Assembly (NCBI RefSeq): GCF_018691265.1 | Contig: NW_024881324.1 | Span: forward strand, 6,265,730-6,329,729 | DNA: 64,000 bases | From: Tyto alba | Taxonomy: Eukaryota; Chordata; Aves; Strigiformes; Tytonidae | Direction of reading: 5' to 3' | In this document: positions 1 through 12,000 of the stretch, piece by piece | Position numbering within the stretch: position 1 is the stretch's first letter | Layout: every line of letters begins with the position of its first letter | The notes under the pieces: model-generated | What the model saw: only the letters and a program-made list of their open reading frames with translations | What the model was told of the DNA's origin: nothing | The model's database searches: none | Position numbers and translations under genes: made by a program

Positions 1-1090
1 GACAGACCACCACCTAAAGTGGGGGTCCCGCTTCCCTGGCCTAATTCTCCAACCTCCTGCTCCTGGGGCTAAGCAAACTTCTGAAGAGATGCACACCTTC
101 AAATGTTGAGTCCTTTCATGCTATGAAAGCCATCACTCCTCGCAATGGCTCACTACAGAAGCAAAGGAAGGTAGCAAGGTAATAGCCTCTTCGAAGGCAC
201 TAAGCCTTTAGACTGGTTTAACATTATCTATAAAGTGCACTCTTGACCTTTTGCGACTTTTTTCCCAGTCAAAGTCTCTGGCCCAGGAGCTTCCCACCCA
301 CAGCCCAGCCCAGCCCTGCAAAGTTAGCTAACTGGAGGTGGGCAATGCCACAACTGGAGGGGTTTTATGCTTGTTTTTCCTTGTAGTGTAATTCTTACTT
401 TTTAAATTTTTTTTTTTTTTTTAATTGAATAACTGATAGAAAACTGACTTATTCAGACAGATGCTTACCACTCTCAGTACCTCTGGCCCTGCCCTCTTTG
501 CTTATTCCCTTAATTTGCTCAGGTTGGTATCCTCAGTATCTAGATCTCAGTTTGCAGGCTTTGCATGTTGACCATTTGCATATTGACCAATCTCTTCTTA
601 ATCCGTTGCTTGCTCCTTTAACCTAAGTTTCTCCTGTGTCATTCTTCTTGCTAGGACTGGTTTCCTCAGCTGCTTTTGCAGAGTGCTCTGGTGGCACCCG
701 GGAGACACAACACCATCCGCCCACAGCGACAAAGACATGAAGGGGCCTCCACTGCTCCATCAACAGATTAAACCTCAGGGGCGTCCTGTCCTCCCGTGGG
801 ACCTCCATGAAGGCTTCACATAACTGGCATTCCAGACAACTCAAAGTCGAGACTGCCTCCCACAGAGCGTGCTGTGAGTCAGTTTTGTGTGGTGAATGCT
901 GGAAACGGGGCAAGGCCTGCCTTAACGTAGCCATGCAGCGTGCACGGGACTGCGGTTTCAGATAGGCAAACTGCAGTGGCCACATCTATCCATCCGTCTG
1001 ACAAATGCCCAACCGGTTCTAGTTTGGTGTTATTTTTCAGGCAGAAATAGGATCTCTTTGGGAGGGAAAAGCTGTCAAAAGAATACATCC
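1..1090. other. Non-coding AT-rich DNA, no gene seen
   Basis: No open frame here looks like a gene. The frames at 623-985 and 879-1088 on the minus strand overlap each other, have no recognisable domain and read like chance. A T-rich homopolymer lies at 408-422. Nothing else stands out. Confidence 0.6.
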
Positions 1091-1099
1091 AGGCCGGAT

Positions 1100-1800
1100 T
1101 CCAATGATGGATAAAAAAAGATAGCTTTCACAAGACCAGGAATAGTAATTCTGCAAGCTGGAGGTGATTCTGCCTTCAGAACAAGATGCCTCGTGTTGTC
1201 TTTGGGAAGGAAGCCGTGATGCTGATGGACGTGCACCAAGTCATCTTTGAAAAGCTGGAGGGGGGAGCCTCATCACCGGTAGGATGAGGAGAAGCATGCC
1301 TTGAACATCAGAAAGGATGGGGTGAGAACCACCATTAATACCACTACCACAGGCCACAACCTTGAGCCACCAAAGTTGAGCCCGGCACATCCTTCAACTC
1401 CTTCACCACAAACACATCTTGAATAAACTGGGGATGTGGCTGAACGTTCTGAAATCACTAGACTATGGCTGCATCCACACTGGGGGGACACGGGAAATAC
1501 ATCTGTTGATCAGACAGATGGCTGTAGCTGTGGTGTAGCCCGCCGTATTGCATGGGAAAAAGGTTGCCAGCCAGAAAGGCAGATGCTGGAGGGCTGATGA
1601 TGCAGAGCTGGTGCAACCAGCGCTAGGGCGTATAAGTAATCCATGATGATCAGCGAGACTTTAGAGCCTGACAGAAAACAATCATAAGGGTTATTAATAA
1701 TTGAGGCCACTCTCGAAGTGCCCTGGAGCACTATGTGTATTCCCTCGAGGACCGTGACAAAGGGTGGCAGTGATCCTGCCCTGCACATCTAAGGCAGGGA
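1100..1800 (-). other. Unresolved stretch beside a CpG island, possibly a decayed retrocopy or old exon
   Basis: This stretch is richer in G+C than the DNA to its left and carries broken open frames on the minus strand at 1,788-1,510 and 1,491-1,273, separated by stops. The second encodes a hydrophobic run (PVVVVLMVVL). I could not match either frame to a family. On the plus strand the reading from 1,184 starts MPRVVFGKEAVMLMDVHQVI and soon meets stops. Its position directly next to the CpG island suggests either transcribed leader or first-intron DNA, or a decayed processed copy. It could equally be ordinary sequence with a raised G+C content. Confidence 0.2.
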
Positions 1801-1814
1801 GTAGCCGATAATCT

Positions 1815-2215
1815 GCAGGAGACCGGCGCTGGCGCCGGGGTTATCACGTCAAGTCCCAAAGATAAGGCGGCTGACTGGCCCTGCAGCGACCACGGAGAGG
1901 CTGCTGCTCGCTGCCCTGCGTTTGCCTTTCTGCCCGGCTCCTGCTTCACCCCCCTCGCCCGGAGCCACCCCGGCACCCCGGCGGGGCTGAAGGGGGACAG
2001 GCGAGCGCGGCGGGGACGCGGTGCGGGCAAGGTGCCGGCGAGCACCAGCACTGCTGCTTCGTGCTGCGGGCACCCCACGCCGACGGACGCACACTGGGCA
2101 GCAAGCTGGGGGGGACTGGCATGGGGTGACCTAAAGGGGCAGCGTGGCCGTGGCCGCACACCTCCCGCAGCTGCGTGTCTTCGCTCAGCTCAGTTCCGGA
2201 GGGGACCCCCATCTC
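1815..2215. promoter_or_regulatory. CpG island
   Basis: About 400 bp with very high G+C and dense CpG dinucleotides (clusters such as ggcgctggcgccgg near 1,825 and gcgagcgcggcggggacgcg near 2,002). CpG is strongly depleted in the rest of the window, so the contrast is sharp on both sides. CpG islands of this kind usually mark vertebrate promoters, often without a TATA box. No first exon can be fixed: open frames exist on both strands (minus 2,159-1,731 and 2,094-1,849, plus 2,032-2,271), but GC-rich DNA is poor in stop codons, so these carry little weight. Direction of transcription is unknown. Confidence 0.6.
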
Positions 2216-5200
2216 TTCACTCTCTCAGCCTCTCCCCTCATCCCAGGTCTCCAAACGTGCTTCCTCCGTAAATGCTCACGGATGTAGTGCAGTGGGAAGT
2301 GCACATCCCAGCCGGTCACAGCTAACAGGTAGCACGTTACACCACATCAGGTCTGAAGCCCTGGCCCAACTGAAATCTGCAGGACAACTCACATCTTTAT
2401 ATTATACCCAAACTAAGTTTTCCTCTTTTCTGCCACCCTTTATTCATTTTTTTTTCCTCTCATTTTGCTGCTTTACGCTGTACATTTTTTCAGGTCAAAG
2501 ACTGTTTTTTCACCACAAAGGGCTATTGTTATTTCAACAATCAGTTTTTCCCCGTGTGCCCTAACACCCTCTCACAACTGCAACAGCATCTCAGGACCCA
2601 TATACAGACAAACAAATTTAATGTTCTTAACTATCAAAAAGACAAAGGTTTCCCCACCCACCTACCTTTTTTTACTATTTATTCCATTTGCTATCCAAAT
2701 GTCAGCATTCATTGTCTGCAAAATGACTGTTGAACCAATGATTATGGTGTGGCATATTTCCTTTGAGTGACAGTGCCTGCACAATGACTTTTCTCCAACA
2801 CACTCAGCAGTCAGCATTAAATATTCTTGGCATGTAGCCTGAATAACAACACACACACTGAGACCTGCCAGCATTGGAAAGTCCCTAAGTCCCAGGAGCT
2901 AAGATTAATTGCCAGCTATTCTTAAAATTTTCTCACCACTCCACCCAGTTTCTTGGGTCTTCCCACCCACTACAATCTTACAACTGCCTTTGTGGAGTTT
3001 CATAGAACTTCCCGAGACAGTTTCGGATGAGTGGAGAGCACTTAAACTCCCCCTTGAATTGACTGACTACACATGCCAACAGTGCTTTCTTTGATTTTAC
3101 AGGGGGAGGCTCAACCGGGTACAGTTTTGCCTTTCTTTATGACGACTCAGGACTCTTACTGAATTAGTTTGTCTCCGAGGCAGGGGGATGGAAAATATTA
3201 CGTTTAAGAAGAAGACAGCAGACAGCACTCCTAAAACCTGCTTAACCCCTCTTTTAAACCAGGGTATGGAGGCAAGTCCTGTGAGATGCTGAGCATCATT
3301 AACTTCCATTAACTATAGATGAGATGAGGGCACTTGCACTAAAGACAACAGCCTCAGTATTTCTCACTGGTAAGCCCAAATTTATGCTAGTGGTGGAAAA
3401 ACACAGAAGGAATAGCAGTATCACCTATTGCTTAGCACAGATCACCCTTTTTCTCATGAAACATTGCCCTCTGAACAACAAAGAGGTTTCACAATCATGA
3501 ACCACAATCCCCTTTTCACCAAGGACTCTAAGTATGATGAGAAACAGGGGAAATAACCGCACGGGAAATGAGAAAGCCCCTCTTCTGGCATTTCCAACTA
3601 AAAGGAAAGCAGGAGGTATGAAAAACCTTCACATACTTTTCACTTTGGCTTTCCACCCACAGTGGTTAGGATCAGCTTTGAAGAACCACCAAAGTTTTTG
3701 ATCAAAGTTTTCTGGATAAGACTACTTGGCCCATTAATGTAGAATGGCATTTTTTTTAAATGAAAGGTGTGGGTTTTCCTTAAACAGATGCTTGTAAAGG
3801 CATCTAACTCCTGAAGGCTTGAGCATCCTGGTTTAACCAGTTTTAGTCAGTGAGTCAGTTGTCTGATAGAGCTTACTAAGAAAAATGTAGCTCATTTGCT
3901 CTTTCTCTCACAAGTTTTTCTCCGCTGTTTCCTAGCTCACCTGCTATTATATTTAGGACTAATCTTAGTTAGTAACTTCAACAGAGGCTTTATATTAATC
4001 ACCAAAAAAGACTGTTATGCTGCCCATTTCTATTTTAGACCTTTGGCTCCAACCCCAGGCTTTCAGCTCTTAGAGTGAGCAATGCCAGACTTTTGTTTTT
4101 CTGTTAGCTTTTTTTTTTTTTTCCATAGGTGCCTAAGAAGCACTTGCAAAACATTTCAAGTAGCTGCCCATGCAAAACATACTTCCTCGCTGTGCTGTGC
4201 GTGTATTTTCAACCGCCTGACTACAGTGCTTATAACTGCATTGGTATCTACACATAACTTGAGCATCTACGGCTGAAAAGAACTCTGTCAAAATCAAACA
4301 AGCAACCAGACATCATCAGGCTAACCTCCAAGCAATGTTCCAGCACAGTTCCATAATGTCCTGTATACGCAAGCAGATGTAGATCTTTATTGTTTTACTA
4401 TCTGATTGAAATACAATGCTTTTTAAAAATGACTGCTTTCAGGTAAAGAGACACAGCCACCTAAACCCTCATTCAGTCTCGGTTTATATTAGGTGGTGTT
4501 TTGAGTATACTGTCAAAAGTACCAAGTCCTCTTCCGTCCTCCAACACTTTCAGTTAATAGATTATAAATCACACTTATCTAGGAGGAGGTCCACTCACAA
4601 GATATTATTTCAGCATAAATATTGAAGCAACTGGGTGTTGAAGAACATATTTCTTTTAAGGTTCACTCATTAAGGTTAGGTTAAGGAAACAGATTTCTTC
4701 TTGTGATCTTCATGAATATGATGGAAAACGACCTGTGAGGCTTCTCTGTAAAGTACCAGTAAGAATAATTTACAAAAGAGTCAGGGCATGGAAGGCAATC
4801 GGGTTGAAACACAGAGGTTTTAAAAAAATTTTTAAAATTGTCAAAAGCCAACAGTTTAAATTTCAGAAACAAAACATCTCAAATATTAGTGAACTGATGA
4901 AGTCATGGTACCATACTGATTCAAACTATTTGGCACAATTTGGAAGCAGAACACGTTTTTCTAATGAACTGGTCAAACTGATGCGGTATTGCCAGGTCTA
5001 AAAACTAGCATTTTGTGGAGAGCACTCCCATTAGCTACCTGCCAGTCAGCACGATGCGTGTTTCAACAGCTTCTGATATTTTGGAAGTGCCATCTTGGCT
5101 CACTGCAGTGATTTCAGTTGTAAGAGGCCTGTTTTCTCTTCTCTCCTACCCACTTCAAGATTTCAAGGAAGAAGTCACACCTTTTTCAATTACAGGCACC

Positions 5201-8200
5201 CTCTGGCAGGGGTTAAAAACACGGGACATAGGAAGCTTCAAGTACACCCCCTCCCTGCCCTCACAGACACACACACACTATATACCAACAGCCAGTAATA
5301 GGCACCATACATTTAAACTCATATTTCATACTTCCTGAAGGGAAGAGGTCTCTCTCTGGCGAAGACCTGAGCAGGTTTGATCAAACAGATTTGCTTTCTA
5401 GGAAGGACTCTTCCAAGCATCTTGCCCTCCAAGAGCAGGGAAGGCTTGCTTGGAGCCAGGGCATTATGGACTCACATACCACTGACGCGAAAAGATGAAC
5501 CTCATGGCAGGTCATGCTAGAGAAACGGCTACCATATGCAGCTATGTGTTTCAATTTAGGCTTTCAAAAGTGCAAAAATGTTCTTCTTTTGTGTGGTTTC
5601 CAGTCTAGTGGCCATTACTGTCCTTTTAATAATCACATCACAGATGTTTTCAGACCCACAGGTAGGGTCCATCAACAGCACCACAAAGCATGCAACACTG
5701 ACTTCTCTTGAAATAGCGCTATTCATGCAATGAGACACGAATTCAGGAAACTTGACCGTTTCTGCAATTGAGGATGGACACGATCTTCCTTACAGAAGGA
5801 TCCAAATCCAAAGCAACTCACTACCCATAACTCTTAAGAGTACGTGAATGTAAAGGACAAAAGATTTTTGCTCACATTAAATAAAAAATAGGGAATGTTA
5901 CAATTACAAGCAAGGTCACCTTCTCCCTGTTCAAGTTCTTTGTAAGTAATACAATGTGAAAAGAAAGTATGAGACCTTAGAGTCACTTATCCTCTGGCTC
6001 TGTTTTTCTTTAATTAATTAAATGGGTGAAAATCAGGAGCTCAGGGACCATAGATCAGCATCAGCACAATGCATTTCATAACTGCTCTGTGAGGACAACT
6101 CCAAAAGCCAATCACAGGATACTTATTAAAGAGGCCTTCTGATGTAGCCCCTTATAGCAAAAACCTGCTGGATGCCCCAAATTACTCAGTTACACCTCAT
6201 TAAATTATATCAGTTGTTTGTTGCCAGCATATTGTTCATGAAGCCCAATGGCTTTGTAACCAAAGCTGCTGGAAACCTGTTTAATTGCTCAATTGTTTTT
6301 TTTTAAAAAAAACTTCTTAGGCAATGAGTGGAATACTGTAATTTGTTAGAAAAAGCACAGAGGATATATTAAAACAGAAGAAGAGGGAAAAAAACAACAG
6401 AAAAACACAAATCAGAAAATCAATGCTGTTACATTAAGGTTTTTACTAGGTTCCTTTCAGCTACGTTTGCTTTCATGTTCTTGACCAAAGAGCTCTTGGG
6501 TAAGGAAATGTTCATAAGTTGCTTCCTGAACAAGTCTCCTCAATTACTTCGCTGCCTCTGTAATTCAAACACTTACAGAATTCTTTCTCAGGGCAGCAGC
6601 ATCAGCAGCATTAGCAGAGCAACTGGGGTGGTCTTGTTACTTTAAACCTCTTTGAAAATTCACAGCCTGCAATCATCTCACATGCCAGTGTCCACTCTGG
6701 CTTGGAGGCAGAGGAAAAAAAAAAACAAACCTTTGGAGAAGCCTATTAAACAAACCCTGTTTTCACAACAGTAAAATCCCTAATAGTTTTGATTCACTGA
6801 AGCAGTGCTCCCAAACAACTCCCTTTGTTTTCAGTCACTTTTATAACAGTCTCAAACTAAAAAGCCAGACCAGAATACCTGTCTGTGTGTACACACATAT
6901 AAATTTCCTCAGCAGACTGATTTTTTAGGACTTCTTGTCAGCATGTAGTAATTTTTTATTTTTTATGTTTCAAGAAAATTTATTTGACTCCAAAATGGAT
7001 TTGAGTCTATTTGCTCCTCAACACTTAACAGCACTCCTTTGTTAGCATTTCTATATTACTGTGAAGACATACATCACTTAATGAAAAACACAGACAATAA
7101 GGGCCTTGGACTTGTGTTGCTACAGATCTATTATCAGCCAGACACTCTTTCTGTAGTTATTCCAGGTGAGAGGGGGAAAAATAATCTCTAGTTCCTCTTT
7201 ACTGGAAACTCCAAAGATATTTTTTATATATAAAAAAAGAAGTTTAGGGCCAAAAGGAAAAATTATTTAAAATAGATGGGCACTGAACACAATGCATTCC
7301 ATTCAGCTTCTGTTCTCATGCTCACCAATCTCCAGCTGAAGCATTAAACACTTAACCCACACGATGCAAAGGGATTTTGAAAGACCCCTCTTCAGGGATG
7401 GAAATAATTATCTCCCAAGTTTTAGGTTCCAAAGGCTTAGAAGTGGGACTGTAAAAAGAACTAATTAAATTAGAAATGGCACCAGAGCATGGTCTCCTGA
7501 AAAGGTGAATTTGTGGGCTGCAGTGCATTGCTAGGCAAGAACATGCACTGACTTTGCAAAATTAAAAGAGCACGCTGGAAAGTGATAGATTTGTGTTCTC
7601 AGCCCTCAAAACCACCAGGCTTGGAAACATGTTTGCTGGAGACATGGAAGAAAAATGCTGGTATGAGAACGCTTAATTTTATAGGGTCAGGTAATCCTGA
7701 AGAAACACAGAGGAAAGCCCAGGAGACAGCCCTCCCCAAAAAGCAGCTGGATGGCCGGGGAACTAGAAGACTTTGCTTTGCTGGGTTACAGCTAGCTCTT
7801 CTGAATGTCTCCTTCCCACTCAACAGGGTCCCAGCTGGTAGATTAACACTGATGAGACATTCAGATAGATGGGAAAACATAGTTACAAAATTAAAAGATA
7901 AATTTTAAATGTAGGGAAAGGGGGGGGGGGGAAATACAGGTGTTCAACAGGATGCTTTTTACACCCCCTTTCACCATCAAACAGTACTCAGTAAAACTTA
8001 TGATGTAAAAGACCAACAACAGCTTCTTTTATACCCTTACATGTATATATGCATGCAATGTATGTGCTTTACTGCAGCACCTATGTAATGAAGTAGTACG
8101 TGAATAAATAAAATTGATTCTATTTCACAAAATGGGCCAGATCCTTAGTTGAGACAGCATAGGAACATTTCCACAGGGCTCAGTATCAATTCTTCCTCTC

Positions 8201-9060
8201 TGCCATGTTCTTCAGAGTCACTGCTTGTGTTAAGCTTGACAAGCAGGAGGAAAGAAGCTTCCACTTCTCTTATCAGCACAATCACAGCCCTGCTTAAATC
8301 AATGAAAGCTAACTAAAAACAGGACAGGAACTGCTGACCATAAACTCACTAAAGATCAGTCAGCTATCCTTAGTAAATATCTAATAGGAGGAAGCAGGGA
8401 AGGAAATGGAAATTGGAAAGGGGCTTGAGACTCCTGTGGACTTCCATGATAAATGACAGAGGTGCCTTACTTAAGCAACTTTTCATAGAAAGCGTTCTGA
8501 CATTTGTGTATATTTAGACTTTGAACTATAAGCCATGACAAAATTTACAGCATTTAAGTAGAAAGCAATATCAAATTTACTTGAACATTATGGGGGAAAA
8601 CCACTGCAGATTGTTACACATCTACACAGTGAACTATATGAACCACAACCATGTGCGATATTTATGCAAGATTTCTAGTTAAAAATAAAGAAAGAAAAAG
8701 GCAAATAGCATGTTTGTGCTGGAGACAAAAGCATTTCAAGTGTGAATCTGCACGGAGCTAGAGGTTAGAAGAAAAGGAGTGTCAGCATCAATCAATTTAC
8801 TTTCCAGTTAGGTGAAGTCCCAAAGTCAAATTTAACTAGAAGTCAATAAATTTCGCTTCCATCAAAAGAGTACGGACCACAGCAGTTGTGTAAAATCACA
8901 CACTGGGCACACAACCACAACAGATGCAAATAGCAATTTGCTATCAGCTGGAGAGTAGCCATGACTTACAGCCCAAAACATGCAAAACAATTTTATCTTC
9001 AAGGTTTCACAGAAAAGCATAGTGTAGCAGGAAAAGCAACTAATAAGAACAGGGAGCTAA
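2216..9060. other. Non-coding DNA, no gene seen
   Basis: Short overlapping frames only, none with a recognisable domain. The stretch holds a short CA tract near 5,262-5,280, several A/T-rich runs around 6,297-6,312 and 7,218-7,240, and a G homopolymer at 7,920-7,931. The frame at 7,582-7,908 (108 codons) has no recognised similarity. Confidence 0.55.
7920..7931. repeat. Poly-G homopolymer (12 G)
   Basis: An uninterrupted run of twelve G on the plus strand, unusual in this AT-rich setting. Likely to be length-variable and error-prone in sequencing. Confidence 0.85.
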
Positions 9061-12000
9061 AATTATGCAGTCTTGTATGTCCTTTCGCAGTGTGGCTCCA
9101 TTTTTTTTCTCTACAGCAAAGTTTTGCCTCAGATCAAATGGGAACAACACTATTGAAATAAATGGTGCTCATCACAGGATTTATACTCCGTACTGTACCA
9201 AAAAAGCCCACCGTCTGAAGACTAACTGGTGTCTGTCGTTCATCTGTACACACCTGCTTTCTGACCAATTTACAGTGAATGACGATTATACAGTTATTTA
9301 CCAAATTATCCAAACAGACTTCCAGAATCTCAAGGGTCATCAAGTTTGCAGGAAGTGAGTAAGTAAAATTGTTTGACTGAACCAGACTGCCAGCTCTCCA
9401 CCCAGTCAAGGTCAAATAGCTGTGGGGTTGTGTGTGGCGCAGTGGTTGTGTCTTCTTTTCATCTGTGCTTTGCTGAAAATGTTCTCCTTTGCTAGGAAAA
9501 ACCCCACAAACAATGCATTCTGTCCCTATTACCTGATACGATGTTAAAAATATTAAATAAATACAGGTATGTACAAAGGATGGGTGCAAGATCCCAGACA
9601 TGTAACAAGGTTTTGACAAGGTACCACTGATAGTTCATGATGAGACAAAATTATAACTCTGACCTTTTAGCTGAAACAAAAGGCAAAAGAATCCTTAGGG
9701 CAGCGCAACCACTGACTCCTCTGAAAATGAGAAGCACTGATTATTATCCTAGCCTAGGGGGAAAACTGCAATTCAAAAATTGCTTGTTCTTGTCACAGTA
9801 AATCTTGAAAGCTTTTAATGAAAGTTTCTCTCCTTCATGAAGTATTTCATGCTAAAACACTGGACAACACATTAACACAGGGCTTTAGATACCCCTAAAG
9901 TCAGGTTTAATTGGGGCAATTCCCTCCAGTGAATGGGAAGATGACACTCATCTTCACTGCCTGGTTGGAATGCTAAACTGAAAGCAGGGCTGAAATGTCA
10001 ATGTAAAAAAAATGCTAATAATTATTCTGAATGTTACATTCCCCTTGACCTTGGAATTTAAGAAGCTGAGATGAAGGCCTTTTGTCGAAAGTCAGGAAGT
10101 CATCTGGAGACTTCATTGACATTTATGATTAATGCAATCTGGCATCATTAGGGGAGGAGATACAAAATATGCTATTAGTTTCCAGCACAAGGGTAATTTC
10201 ATCTTCTATTGTTGTGGGATCTACAGATAAAGAGTAGAAAACAACACATCACCTGTAATATTCCTGCTAGTGTTTTTAGGTGAGAACATGAACAAGCTTA
10301 AGGCAATAGCCATAATCTCTATAAAATAAAATTCATACCACTGCCATGAAAGAGAAGAAAATATTCTCAATTTCACACAAGCAATGATTTCTTGTAAAAC
10401 ACAAAAAATAGGGCACAAAGCCCCCAATCCAATTGCTTCACTATTATGTCCTGTTATCATAGAAGATTTTCCACTTCATTTGCAACTTAACGCTAGAATG
10501 ATAACTCTGTGGGGTGAACATTTTACATATTAGTGTCCTGAAGCGACTCTTGCAGCCTTTATTTGCACCTCGTGTGTGATGGGAAACGCCTCCCCCACTG
10601 GTGGCACATGCAAGACAGAAAAAGCCTTAAGTCTTTTATGGTCAATGTCAGAGGAGACTCGGTACACTCAGCTTCCATAAAAAACAGTGGAAGAGGACAG
10701 CACTCCTTTGTACTCCTCTTTTGATCCCATCCTACTCCAGGTAAAGGAAATGCTGCAATTGTGGACAAAAGGAAGCATGAAGGCAAGTATTTGTTAATGT
10801 CTTTGCTGGCATCTGCAGAGTTAACCCTTGCCCCAAGTTCGGTTTCCTAAGGTTTCAAGAAGGAGATAATCTACTGACACCCCGGGCTTGACAAGTTACT
10901 CTTTTGAAAATCTCTCATGAATTTTGTCCATTTTAAGTTTATACACATGGGTACATTTGAAGATATAACCCTACTGAAGATGCCAGCAAAAAAAGGCCTC
11001 GTAAGAACATGCCCTAACAATGACATGCAACGGTGAAAGCATGTCTCCTTCTCTGTCCTGATTCAATGGTAGACCTTAACTGTTGGGCTTGGAAATAAAA
11101 TTAGAGGGACAGAGTAAGGCAACACAGGTATCCACAGTGAAAATGTAATTTTCTTAAGTTAGTTTGGCCCTAAAATAATTTGAAGCAGTGGAGATACTTC
11201 ACTTTGGAGCCTGACTACTGGGCATGTAAAAACCAACACATTTTCTCCAGCTATGTTTTTAATTGTGGTCCATACAAATCTTAAATAGGTATTTGGATAA
11301 TGAACTTGTACAGCTCATAAAACCCATTATTGACTACTGAATAAATGGCAGAACTTTTAAAGATGGTCCCAATAATGATTCCAGTCCCTACATGGAGGCC
11401 TTATAGACTTTAGCTTATTAAATGCTCTGTGTGAGTATCCTAAACCACATCTGAAAAATCCCATTAATAAATTTTACTAAAAGCAGTTTGTAATTATTCC
11501 AGCATATTGAGGACTTTTCCATCTGACGTATTCTCTCTGTGTTAGACATCTTCATGAACTTCTTTTGTGAAATGTTTTCCTCTCTCCAAATTTGTTATTC
11601 AACTTGTGAATCGTTTATTAAATGCAAACAAGATGAGACCACAGAAATGGTAAGTGTACTTCAATTTGTGAAAACTGAATTCATATTTTGACTTATGAAT
11701 TTAGTAAATATTGTACAGATGTTCCAAAAAGAATAGTAATGCACTGATTAAATAAAGCAGGCCAGATTTTTTAAAATGAGGGGAAACATACAGAATGCTA
11801 TATGACTGTTCAATTTTAATATTCAGTTACTGTTACACATATGTACGTGAAGCAGCTATCTGGATAGGGCAATACAGTGGTAGGCACTAACCAGCCATCT
11901 GTATATTCCATATCCTATTTACATAAGAAATATAGTAATTGCTGTTTTTTTCTCTAGGAATATCTGCACAGTTTCACACATTCTTTTCTAAAAAAAAAAA

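Noticed and set aside
9134..9619. 161-codon minus-strand open frame
   Set aside because: No recognisable domain, ordinary AT-rich composition and no splice or polyadenylation layout; consistent with chance in 64 kb.
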